DNA from: Metellina segmentata | Lineage: Eukaryota; Arthropoda; Arachnida; Araneae; Tetragnathidae | Assembly: GCA_947359465.1 (NCBI GenBank) | Contig: OX375880.1 | Span: 15,198,120 to 15,262,119 of the forward strand | Direction of reading: 5' to 3' | Length of the DNA: 64,000 nt | In this document: positions 39,096 to 50,897 of the stretch, in pieces | Layout of the letters: the number at the start of each line of letters is the position of its first letter | Position numbering within the stretch: position 1 is the first letter of the stretch | Made by a program: the position numbers and the translations under genes | Notes under the pieces: model-generated | What the model was told of the DNA's origin: nothing | Databases searched by the model: none | The model's input: the letters and a program-made list of their open reading frames with translations, nothing else

Positions 39096-41309
39096 ATGGG
39101 AATACTTCACACAAAATACTCTCCCCACATCTCAGTCAAATACCTTTTCATTCCCTTAGAAATTACATCGCCTGAGAACTTGGATTGGGAGCTTTGGAAT
39201 ACAACGCTTCCTCCCATCTCCCTCGGCAGCACGTTAATTTCTATGGGAATACTTCACACAAAACACACTCCCCACATCTCAGTCAAACACCTTTTCATTC
39301 CCTTAGAAATTACATCGCCTGAGAACTTGGATTGGGAGATTTGAAATTACAACGCCCCCTCCCATCTCGCTCGGCAGCACGTTAATTTCTATGGGAATAT
39401 TTCGCACAAAACACTCTCCCCACATCTCAGTCAAATACCTTTTCATTCCCTTAGAAATTACATCGCCTGAGAACTTGGATTGGGAGCTTTGGAATACAAC
39501 GCTCCCTCCCATCTCGCTCGGCAGCACGTTAATTTCTATGGGAATATTTCTCACAAAACCCTCTCCCCACATCTCAGTCAAACACCTTTTCATTGCCTTA
39601 GAAATTACATCGCCTGAGAACTTGGATTGGAAGCTTTGAAATTACAACGCTCCCTCCCACCTCGCTCGGCAGCACGTTAATTTCTATGGGAATACTTCAC
39701 ACAAAACACTCTCCCCACATCTCAGTCAAACACCTTTTCATTCTCTTAGAAATTACATCGCCTGAGAACTTGGATTGGGAGCTTTGAAATTACAACGCTC
39801 CCTCCCATCTCGCTCGGCAGCACGTTAATTTCTATGGGAATACTTCACACAAAATACTCTCCCCACATCTCAGTCAAATACCTTTTCATTCCCTTAGAAA
39901 TTACATCGACTGAGAACTTGGATTGGGAGCTTTGGAATACAACGCTTCCTCCCATCTCCCTCGGCAGCACGTTAATTTCTATGGGAATACTTCACACAAA
40001 ACACACTCCCCACATCTCAGTCAAACACCTTTTCATTCCCTTAGAAATTACATCGCCTGAGAACTTGGATTGGGAGCTTTGAAATTACAACGCCCCCTCC
40101 CATCTCGCTCGGCAGCACGTTAATTTCTATGGGAATATTTCGCACAAAACACTCTCCCCACATCTCAGTCAAACACCTTTTCATTCCCTTAGAAATTACA
40201 TCGCCTGAGAACTTGGATTGGGAGCTTTGAAATTACAACGCTCCCTCCCATCTCGCTCGGCAGCACGTTAATTTCTATGGGAATACTTCACACAAAATAC
40301 TCTCCCCACATCTCAGTCAAATACCTTTTCATTCCCTTAGAAATTACATCGCCTGAGAACTTGGATTGGGAGCTTTGGAATACAACGCTTCCTCCCATCT
40401 CGCTCGGCAGCACGTTAATTTCTATGGGAATAATTCACACAAAACACTCTCCCCACATCTCAGTCAAACACCTTTTCATTCCCTTAGAAATTACATCGCC
40501 TGAGAACTTGGATTGGGAGCTTTGGAATACAACGCTCCCTCCCATCTCGCTCGGCAGCACGTTAATTTCTATGGGAATACTTAGCACAAAACACTCTCCC
40601 CACATCTCAGTCAAACACCTTTTCATTCCCTTAGAAATTACATCGCCTGAGAACTTGGATTGGGAGCTTTGAAATTATAACGCTCCCTCCCATCTCGCTC
40701 GGCAGCACGTTAATTTCTATGGGAATACTTCACACAAAACACTCTCCCCACATCTAAGTCAAACACCTTTTCATTCCCTTAGAAATTACATCGCCTGAGA
40801 ACTTGGATTGGGAGCTTTGAAATTACAACGCTCCCTCCCATCTCGCTCGGCAGCACGTTAATTTCTATGGGAATACTTCACACAAAATACTCTCCCCACA
40901 TCTCAGTCAAATACCTTTTCATTCCCTTAGAAATTACATCGCCTGAGAACTTGGATTGGGAGCTTTGGAATACAACGCTTCCTCCCATCTCGCTCGGCAG
41001 CACGTTAATTTCTATGGGAATACTTCCCACAAAACACTCTCCCCACATCTCAGTCAAATACCTTTTCATTCCATTAGAAATTACATCGCCTGAGAACTTG
41101 GATTGGGAGCTTTCAAATTACAACGCTCCCTCCCACCTCGCTCGGCAGCACGTTAATTTCTATGGGAATACTTCACACAAAATACTCTCCCCACATCTCA
41201 GTCAAACACCTTTTCATTCCCTTAGAAATTACATCGCCTGAGAACTTGGATTGGGAGCTTTGAAGTTACAACGCTCCCTCCCATCTCTCTCGGCAGCACG
41301 TTAATTTCT
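39096..41309. repeat. Middle-family 15-mer P-Q-R-S-T-P'-Q'-R'-P2-V-W-X-P2'-Z-I*
   Basis: The 2,214-bp unit contains the complete 1,771-bp 12-mer (39,096-40,866) plus P2', Z and an I*-like monomer. Z at 41014 has the private ACTTCCCAC. Confidence 0.84.
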
Positions 41310-42785
41310 ATGGGAATACTTCACACAAAATACTCTCCCCACATCTCAGTCAAATACCTTTTCATTCCCTTAGAAATTACATCGCCTGAGAACTTGGATT
41401 GGGAGCTTTGGAATACAACGCTTCCTCCCATCTCCCTCGGCAGCACGTTAATTTCTATGGGAATACTTCACACAAAACACACTCCCCACATCTCAGTCAA
41501 ACACCTTTTCATTCCCTTAGAAATTACATCGCCTGAGAACTTGGATTGGGAGATTTGAAATTACAACGCCCCCTCCCATCTCGCTCGGCAGCACGTTAAT
41601 TTCTATGGGAATATTTCGCACAAAACACTCTCCCCACATCTCAGTCAAATACCTTTTCATTCCCTTAGAAATTACATCGCCTGAGAACTTGGATTGGGAG
41701 CTTTGAAATTACAACGCTCCCTCCAATCTCGCTCGGCAGCACGTTAATTTCTATGGGAATACTTCACACAAAATACTCTCCCCACATCTCAGTCAAATAC
41801 CTTTTCATTCCCTTAGAAATTACATCGCCTGAGAACATGGATTGGCAGCTTTGGAATACAACGCTCCCTCCCATCTCGCTCGGCAGCACGTTAATTTCTA
41901 TGGGAATATTTCTCACAAAACCCTCTCCCCACATCTCAGTCAAACACCTTTTCATTGCCTTAGAAATTACATCGCCTGAGAACTTGGATTGGAAGCTTTG
42001 AAATTACAACGCTCCCTCCCACCTCGCTCGGCAGCACGTTAATTTCTATGGGAATACTTCACACAAAATACTCTCCCCACATCTCAGTCAAACACCTTTT
42101 CATTCCCTTAGAAATTACATCGCCTGAGAACTTGGATTGGGAGCTTTGGAATACAACGCTCCCTCCCATCTCGCTCGGCAGCACGTTAATTTCTATGGGA
42201 ATACTTCACACAAAACACTCTCCCCACATCTCAGTCAAACACCTTTTCATTCTCTTAGAAATTACATCGCCTGAGAACTTGGATTGGGAGCTTTGAAATT
42301 ACAACGCTACCTCCCATCTCGCTCGGCAGCACGTTAATTGCTATGGGAATACTTCACACAAAATACTCTCCCCACATCTCAGTCAAATACCTTTTCATTC
42401 CCTTAGAAATTACATCGCCTGAGAACTTGGATTGGGAGCTTTGGAATACAACGCTTCCTCCCATCTCCCTCGGCAGCACGTTAATTTCTATGGGAATACT
42501 TCACACAAAACACACTCCCCACATCTCAGTCAAACACCTTTTCATTCCCTTAGAAATTACATCGCCTGAGAACTTGGATTGGGAGCTTTGAAATTACAAC
42601 GCCCCCTCCCATCTCGCTCGGCAGCACGTTAATTTCTATGGGAATATTTCGCACAAAACACTCTCCCCACATCTCAGTCAAACACCTTTTCATTCCCTTA
42701 GAAATTACATCGCCTGAGAACTTGGATTGGGAGCTTTGAAATTACAACGCTCCCTCCCATCTCGCTCGGCAGCACGTTAATTTCT
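41310..42785. repeat. Transition units P-Q-R'' and PA-S-P3-T-P-Q'-R'
   Basis: R'' at 41605 ends in CTCCAATCTCG and introduces the first PA monomer (41753, GAACATGGATTGGCAGC). The P at 42343 follows GTTAATTGCTATG, a private T-to-G change in the conserved boundary. Confidence 0.8.
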
Positions 42786-43375
42786 ATGGGAATACTTCAC
42801 ACAAAATACTCTCCCCACATCTCAGTCAAATACCTTTTCATTCCCTTAGAAATTACATCGCCTGAGAACTTGGATTGGGAGCTTTGGAATACAACGCTCC
42901 CTCCCATCTCGCTCGTTAGCACGTTAATTTCTATGGGAATACTTCACACAAAACACTCTCCCGACATCTCAGTCAAATACCTTTTCATTCCCTTAGAAAT
43001 TATATCGCCTGAGAACTTGGATTGGGAGCTTTGGAATACAACGCTCCCTCCCATCTCTCTCGGCAGCACGTTAATTTCTATGGGAATACTTAGCACAAAA
43101 CATTCTCCCCACATCTCAGTCAAACACCTTTTCATTCCCTTAGAAATTACATCGCCTGAGAACTTGGATTGGGAGCTTTGAAATTATAACGCTCCCTCCC
43201 ATCTCGCTCGGCAGCACGTTAATTTCTATGGGAATACTTCACACAAAACACTCTCCCCACATCTCAGTCAAACACCTTTTCATTCCCTTAGAAATTACAT
43301 CGCCTGAGAACTTGGATTGGGAGCTTTGAAATTACAACGCTCCCTCCCATCTCGCTCGGCAGCACGTTAATTTCT
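42786..43375. repeat. 4-monomer block AA-BB-W'-X', copy 1
   Basis: AA ends in CTCGTTAGCACG and BB has CCCGACATC, TATATCG and TCTCTCGG. The same 590-bp order recurs at 47,358-47,947, offset 4,572 bp. W' here has CATTCTCC where the later copy has CACTCTCC. Confidence 0.83.
43228..43375. repeat. Reference 148-bp monomer
   Basis: This copy matches the majority base I inferred at every position, so it serves as the type monomer. The 148-bp form is defined by GAAATTACAAC (or GGAATTACAAC) after the GGGAGCTTT motif at positions 92-100. Its CpG sites lie in CATCGCC, AACGCT, CTCGCTCGG and CACGTT, four of the five within positions 111-140. I count 249 monomers of this length in the window. Confidence 0.9.
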
Positions 43376-46030
43376 ATGGGAATACTTCACACAAAATACT
43401 CTCCCCACATCTCAGTCAAATACCTTTTCATTCCCTTAGAAATTACATCGCCTGAGAACTTGGATTGGGAGCTTTGGAATACAACGCTTCCTCCCATCTC
43501 GCTCGGCAGCACGTTAATTTCTATGGGAATACTTCACACAAAACACTCTCCCCACATCTCAGTCAAACACCTTTTCATTCCCTTAGAAATTACATCGCCT
43601 GAGAACTTGGATTGGGAGCTTTGGAATACAACGCTCCCTCCCATCTCGCTCGGCAGCACGTTAATTTCTATGGGAATACTTAGCACAAAACACTCTCCCC
43701 ACATCTCAGTCAAATACCTTTTCATTCCCTTAGAAATTACATCGCCTGAGAACTTGGATTGGGAGCTTTGGAATACAACGCTTCCTCCCATCTCCCTCGG
43801 CAGCACGTTAATTTCTATGGGAATACTTCACACAAAACACACTCCCCACATCTCAGTCAAACACCTTTTCATTCCCTTAGAAATTACATCGCCTGAGAAC
43901 TTGGATTGGGAGCTTTGAAATTACAACGCCCCCTCCCATCTCGCTCGGCAGCACGTTAATTTCTATGGGAATATTTCGCACAAAACACTCTCCCCACATC
44001 TCAGTCAAACACCTTTTCATTCCCTTAGAAATTACATCGCCTGAGAACTTGGATTGGGAGCTTTGAAATTACAACGCTCCCTCCCATCTCGCTCGGCAGC
44101 ACGTTAATTTCTATGGGAATACTTCACACAAAATACTCTCCCCACATCTCAGTCAAATACCTTTTCATTCCCTTAGAAATTACATCGCCTGAGAACTTGG
44201 ATTGGGAGCTTTGGAATACAACGCTCCCTCCCATCTCGCTCGTTAGCACGTTAATTTCTATGGGAATACTTCACACAAAACACTCTCCCGACATCTCAGT
44301 CAAATACCTTTTCATTCCCTTAGAAATTACATCGCCTGAGAACTTGGATTGGGAGCTTTGGAATACAACGCTTCCTCCCATCTCCCTCGGCAGCACGTTA
44401 ATTTCTATGGGAATACTTCACACAAAACACACTCCCCACATCTCAGTCAAACACCTTTTCATTCCCTTAGAAATTACATCGCCTGAGAACTTGGATTGGG
44501 AGCTTTGAAATTACAACGCCCCCTCCCATCTCGCTCGGCAGCACGTTAATTTCTATGGGAATATTTCGCACAAAACACTCTCCCCACATCTCAGTCAAAC
44601 ACCTTTTCATTCCCTTAGAAATTACATCGCCTGAGAACTTGGATTGGGAGCTTTGAAATTACAACGCTCCCTCCCATCTCGCTCGGCAGCACGTTAATTT
44701 CTATGGGAATACTTCACACAAAATACTCTCCCCACATCTCAGTCAAATACCTTTTCATTCCCTTAGAAATTACATCGCCTGAGAACTTGGATTGGGAGCT
44801 TTGAAATTATAACGCTCCCTCCCATCTCGCTCGGCAGCACGTTAATTTCTATGGGAATACTTCACACAAAACACTCTCCCCACATCTCAGTCAAACACCT
44901 TTTCATTCCCTTAGAAATTACATCGCCTGAGAACTTGGATTGGGAGCTTTGAAATTACAACGCTCCCTCCCATCTCGCTCGGCAGCACGTTAATTTCTAT
45001 GGGAATACTTCACACAAAATGCTCTCCCCACATCTCAGTCAAATACCTTTTCATTCCCTTAGAAATTACATCGCCTGAGAACTTGGATTGGGAGCTTTGG
45101 AATACAACGCTTCCTCCCATCTCGCTCGGCAGCACGTTAATTTCTATGGGAATACTTCACACAAAACACTCTCCCCACATCTCAGTCAAACACCTTTTCA
45201 TTCCCTTAGAAATTACATCGCCTGAGAACTTGGATTGGGAGCTTTGGAATACAACGCTCCCTCCCATCTCGCTCGGCAGCACGTTAATTTCTATGGGAAT
45301 ACTTAGCACAAAACACTCTCCCCACATCTCAGTCAAATACCTTTTCATTCCATTAGAAATTACATCGCCTGAGAACTTGGATTGGGAGCTTTCAAATTAC
45401 AACGCTCCCTCCAATCTCGCTCGGCAGCACGTTAATTTCTATGGGAATATTTCGCACAAAACACTCTCCCCACATCTCAGTCAAATACCTTTTCATTCCC
45501 TTAGAAATTACATCGCCTGAGAACTTGGATTGGGAGCTTTGAAATTACAACGCTCCCTCCAATCTCGCTCGGTAGCACGTTAATTTCTATGGGAATACTT
45601 CACACAAAATACTCTCCCCACATCTCAGTCAAATACCTTTTCATTCCCTTAGAAATTACATCGCCTGAGAACATGGATTGGCAGCTTTGGAATACAACGC
45701 TCCCTCCCATCTCGCTCGGCAGCACGTTAATTTCTATGGGAATATTTCTCACAAAACCCTCTCCCCACATCTCAGTCAAACACCTTTTCATTGCCTTAGA
45801 AATTACATCGCCTGAGAACTTGGATTGGAAGCTTTGAAATTACAACGCTCCCTCCCACCTCGCTCGGCAGCACGTTAATTTCTATGGGAATACTTCACAC
45901 AAAATACTCTCCCCACATCTCAGTCAAACACCTTTTCATTCCCTTAGAAATTACATCGCCTGAGAACTTGGATTGGGAGCTTTGGAATACAACGCTCCCT
46001 CCCATCTCGCTCGGCAGCACGTTAATTTCT
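43376..46030. repeat. 18-monomer macro-unit, copy 1 (2,655 bp)
   Basis: The order is P2-V-W''-Q'-R'-AA-BB'-Q'-R'-(AA/W')-X'-P2-V-Z-R''-PA-S-P3. The monomer at 44703 joins an AA-like head to the TATAACGC tail of W', replacing AA-BB-W' of copy 2 (46,031-48,979). Shared private markers are AAAATGCTC (45,0xx and 47,9xx, offset 2,949) and CGGTAGCACG. Confidence 0.82.
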
Positions 46031-48979
46031 ATGGGAATACTTCACACAAAACACTCTCCCCACATCTCAGTCAAATACCTTTTCATTCCCTTAGAAATTA
46101 CATCGCCTGAGAACTTGGATTGGGAGCTTTGGAATACAACGCTTCCTCCCATCTCGCTCGGCAGCACGTTAATTTCTATGGGAATACTTCACACAAAACA
46201 CTCTCCCCACATCTCAGTCAAACACCTTTTCATTCCCTTAGAAATTACATCGCCTGAGAACTTGGATTGGGAGCTTTGGAATACAACGCTCCCTCCCATC
46301 TCGCTCGGCAGCACGTTAATTTCTATGGGAATACTTAGCACAAAACACTCTCCCCACATCTCAGTCAAATACCTTTTCATTCCCTTAGAAATTACATCGC
46401 CTGAGAACTTGGATTGGGAGCTTTGGAATACAACGCTTCCTCCCATCTCCCTCGGCAGCACGTTAATTTCTATGGGAATACTTCACACAAAACACACTCC
46501 CCACATCTCAGTCAAACACCTTTTCATTCCCTTAGAAATTACATCGCCTGAGAACTTGGATTGGGAGCTTTGAAATTACAACGCCCCCTCCCATCTCGCT
46601 CGGCAGCACGTTAATTTCTATGGGAATATTTCGCACAAAACACTCTCCCCACATCTCAGTCAAACACCTTTTCATTCCCTTAGAAATTACATCGCCTGAG
46701 AACTTGGATTGGGAGCTTTGAAATTACAACGCTCCCTCCCATCTCGCTCGGCAGCACGTTAATTTCTATGGGAATACTTCACACAAAATACTCTCCCCAC
46801 ATCTCAGTCAAATACCTTTTCATTCCCTTAGAAATTACATCGCCTGAGAACTTGGATTGGGAGCTTTGGAATACAACGCTCCCTCCCATCTCGCTCGTTA
46901 GCACGTTAATTTCTATGGGAATACTTCACACAAAACACTCTCCCGACATCTCAGTCAAATACCTTTTCATTCCCTTAGAAATTACATCGCCTGAGAACTT
47001 GGATTGGGAGCTTTGGAATACAACGCTTCCTCCCATCTCCCTCGGCAGCACGTTAATTTCTATGGGAATACTTCACACAAAACACACTCCCCACATCTCA
47101 GTCAAACACCTTTTCATTCCCTTAGAAATTACATCGCCTGAGAACTTGGATTGGGAGCTTTGAAATTACAACGCCCCCTCCCATCTCGCTCGGCAGCACG
47201 TTAATTTCTATGGGAATATTTCGCACAAAACACTCTCCCCACATCTCAGTCAAACACCTTTTCATTCCCTTAGAAATTACATCGCCTGAGAACTTGGATT
47301 GGGAGCTTTGAAATTACAACGCTCCCTCCCATCTCGCTCGGCAGCACGTTAATTTCTATGGGAATACTTCACACAAAATACTCTCCCCACATCTCAGTCA
47401 AATACCTTTTCATTCCCTTAGAAATTACATCGCCTGAGAACTTGGATTGGGAGCTTTGGAATACAACGCTCCCTCCCATCTCGCTCGTTAGCACGTTAAT
47501 TTCTATGGGAATACTTCACACAAAACACTCTCCCGACATCTCAGTCAAATACCTTTTCATTCCCTTAGAAATTATATCGCCTGAGAACTTGGATTGGGAG
47601 CTTTGGAATACAACGCTCCCTCCCATCTCTCTCGGCAGCACGTTAATTTCTATGGGAATACTTAGCACAAAACACTCTCCCCACATCTCAGTCAAACACC
47701 TTTTCATTCCCTTAGAAATTACATCGCCTGAGAACTTGGATTGGGAGCTTTGAAATTATAACGCTCCCTCCCATCTCGCTCGGCAGCACGTTAATTTCTA
47801 TGGGAATACTTCACACAAAACACTCTCCCCACATCTCAGTCAAACACCTTTTCATTCCCTTAGAAATTACATCGCCTGAGAACTTGGATTGGGAGCTTTG
47901 AAATTACAACGCTCCCTCCCATCTCGCTCGGCAGCACGTTAATTTCTATGGGAATACTTCACACAAAATGCTCTCCCCACATCTCAGTCAAATACCTTTT
48001 CATTCCCTTAGAAATTACATCGCCTGAGAACTTGGATTGGGAGCTTTGGAATACAACGCTTCCTCCCATCTCGCTCGGCAGCACGTTAATTTCTATGGGA
48101 ATACTTCACACAAAACACTCTCCCCACATCTCAGTCAAACACCTTTTCATTCCCTTAGAAATTACATCGCCTGAGAACTTGGATTGGGAGCTTTGGAATA
48201 CAACGCTCCCTCCCATCTCGCTCGGCAGCACGTTAATTTCTATGGGAATACTTAGCACAAAACACTCTCCCCACATCTCAGTCAAATACCTTTTCATTCC
48301 ATTAGAAATTACATCGCCTGAGAACTTGGATTGGGAGCTTTCAAATTACAACGCTCCCTCCAATCTCGCTCGGCAGCACGTTAATTTCTATGGGAATATT
48401 TCGCACAAAACACTCTCCCCACATCTCAGTCAAATACCTTTTCATTCCCTTAGAAATTACATCGCCTGAGAACTTGGATTGGGAGCTTTGAAATTACAAC
48501 GCTCCCTCCAATCTCGCTCGGTAGCACGTTAATTTCTATGGGAATACTTCACACAAAATACTCTCCCCACATCTCAGTCAAATACCTTTTCATTCCCTTA
48601 GAAATTACATCGCCTGAGAACATGGATTGGCAGCTTTGGAATACAACGCTCCCTCCCATCTCGCTCGGCAGCACGTTAATTTCTATGGGAATATTTCTCA
48701 CAAAACCCTCTCCCCACATCTCAGTCAAACACCTTTTCATTGCCTTAGAAATTACATCGCCTGAGAACTTGGATTGGAAGCTTTGAAATTACAACGCTCC
48801 CTCCCACCTCGCTCGGCAGCACGTTAATTTCTATGGGAATACTTCACACAAAATACTCTCCCCACATCTCAGTCAAACACCTTTTCATTCCCTTAGAAAT
48901 TACATCGCCTGAGAACTTGGATTGGGAGCTTTGGAATACAACGCTCCCTCCCATCTCGCTCGGCAGCACGTTAATTTCT
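46031..48979. repeat. 20-monomer macro-unit, copy 2 (2,949 bp)
   Basis: This is a direct tandem copy of the preceding macro-unit, with AA-BB-W' kept as three monomers, so it is 294 bp longer. Its first monomer (46031) has AAACACTC where copy 1 has AAATACTC. That fits a junction in which a T-type head was joined to a P2 tail. Confidence 0.82.
46178..46324. repeat. Reference 147-bp monomer
   Basis: This copy is identical to the 148-bp type except that the tail reads GGAATACAAC instead of GAAATTACAAC, a one-base length difference with an adjacent substitution. I count 181 monomers of this length. Because 147 is 49 codons, runs of 147-bp copies stay in one reading frame and give long spurious open frames. 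A 148-bp copy shifts the frame, and the shifted frame soon meets a stop. Confidence 0.9.
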
Positions 48980-50897
48980 ATGGGAATACTTCACACAAAA
49001 CACTCTCCCCACATCTCAGTCAAACACCTTTTCATTCCCTTAGAAATTACATCGCCTGAGAACTTGAATTGGGAGCTTTAAAATTACAACGCTCCCTCCC
49101 ATCTCGCTCGGCAGCACGTTAATTTCTATGTGAATACTTCATACAAAATACTCTCCCCACATCTCAGTCAAATACCTTTTCATTCCCTTAGAAATTACAT
49201 CGCCTGAGAACTTGGATTGGGAGCTTTGGAATACAACGCTTCCTCCCATCTCGCTCGGCAGCACGTTAATTTCTATGGGAATACTTCACACAAAACACTC
49301 TCCCCACATCTCAGTCAAACACCTTTTCATTCCCTTAGAAATTACATCGCCTGAGAACTTGGATTGGGAGCTTTGGAATACAACGCTCCCTCCCATCTCG
49401 CTCGGCAGCACGTTAATTTCTATGGGAATACTTAGCACAAAACACTCTCCCCACATCTCAGTCAAACACCTTTTCATTCCCTTAGAAATTACATCGCCTG
49501 AGAACTTGGATTGGGAGCTTTGAAATTATAACGCTCCCTCCCATCTCGCTCGGCAGCACGTTAATTTCTATGGGAATACTTCACACAAAACACTCTCCCC
49601 ACATCTCAGTCAAACACCTTTTCATTCCCTTAGAAATTACATCGCCTGAGAACTTGAATTGGGAGCTTTGAAATTACAACGCTCCCTCCCATCTCGCTCG
49701 GCAGCACGATAATTTCTATGGGAATACTTCACACAAAATACTCTCCCCACATCTCAGTCAAATACCTTTTCATTCCCTTAGAAATTACATCGCCTGAGAA
49801 CATGGATTGGCAGCTTTGGAATACAACGCTCCCTCCCATCTCGCTCGGCAGCACGTTAATTTCTATGGGAATATTTCTCACAAAACCCTCTCCCCACATC
49901 TCAGTCAAACACCTTTTCATTGCCTTAGAAATTACATCGCCTGAGAACTTGGATTGGAAGCTTTGAAATTACAACGCTCCCTCCCACCTCGCTCGGCAGC
50001 ACGTTAATTTCTATGGGAATACTTCACACAAAATACTCTCCCCACATCTCAGTCAAACACCTTTTCATTCCCTTAGAAATTACATCGCCTGAGAACTTGG
50101 ATTGGGAGCTTTGGAATACAACGCTCCCTCCCATCTCGCTCGGCAGCACGTTAATTTCTATGGGAATACTTCACACAAAACACTCTCCCCACATCTCAGT
50201 CAAACACCTTTTCATTCTCTTAGAAATTACATCGCCTGAGAACTTGGATTGGGAGCTTTGAAATTACAACGCTCCCTCCCATCTCGCTCGGCAGCACGTT
50301 AATTTCTATGGGAATACTTCATACAAAATACTCTCCCCACATCTCAGTCAAATACCTTTTCATTCCCTTAGAAATTACATCGCCTGAGAACTTGGATTGG
50401 GAGCTTTGGAATACAACGCTTCCTCCCATCTCGCTCGGCAGCACGTTAATTTCTATGGGAATACTTCACACAAAACACTCTCCCCACATCTCAGTCAAAC
50501 ACCTTTTCATTCCCTTAGAAATTACATCGCCTGAGAACTTGGATTGGGAGCTTTGGAATACAACGCTCCCTCCCATCTCGCTCGGCAGCACGTTAATTTC
50601 TATGGGAATACTTAGCACAAAACACTCTCCCCACATCTCAGTCAAACACCTTTTCATTCCCTTAGAAATTACATCGCCTGAGAACTTGGATTGGGAGCTT
50701 TGAAATTATAACGCTCCCTCCCATCTCGCTCGGCAGCACGTTAATTTCTATGGGAATACTTCACACAAAACACTCTCCCCACATCTCAGTCAAACACCTT
50801 TTCATTCCCTTAGAAATTACATCGCCTGAGAACTTGAATTGGGAGCTTTGAAATTACAACGCTCCCTCCCATCTCGCTCGGCAGCACGTTAATTTCT
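48538..50897. repeat. Two tandem 8-mers PA-S-P3-T-P2-V-W'-X' (1,180 bp each)
   Basis: The copies run 48,538-49,717 and 49,718-50,897. Both contain a CTTCATACAAAATAC P2 monomer and GAACTTGAATTGGG in X'. The first copy has extra changes: TGTGAATAC in P2 and CTTTAAAATT in T, and GCACGATAATTTC precedes the second copy. The 8-mer overlaps the end of the 20-monomer macro-unit. Confidence 0.83.

Noticed and set aside
43534..43806. Recurrent 63- to 96-codon open frames on the - strand.
   Set aside because: They are the antisense of the same 147-bp monomers and end when a 148-bp monomer breaks the frame. There is no independent evidence of coding.
45884..46573. 229-codon open frame on the + strand, like other long frames such as 38359-39027 (222 codons).
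   Set aside because: It is five tandem 147-bp monomers (49 codons each) read through until a 148-bp monomer shifts the frame to a stop. The same peptide recurs hundreds of times with no coding bias and no initiation context. It is not a gene.
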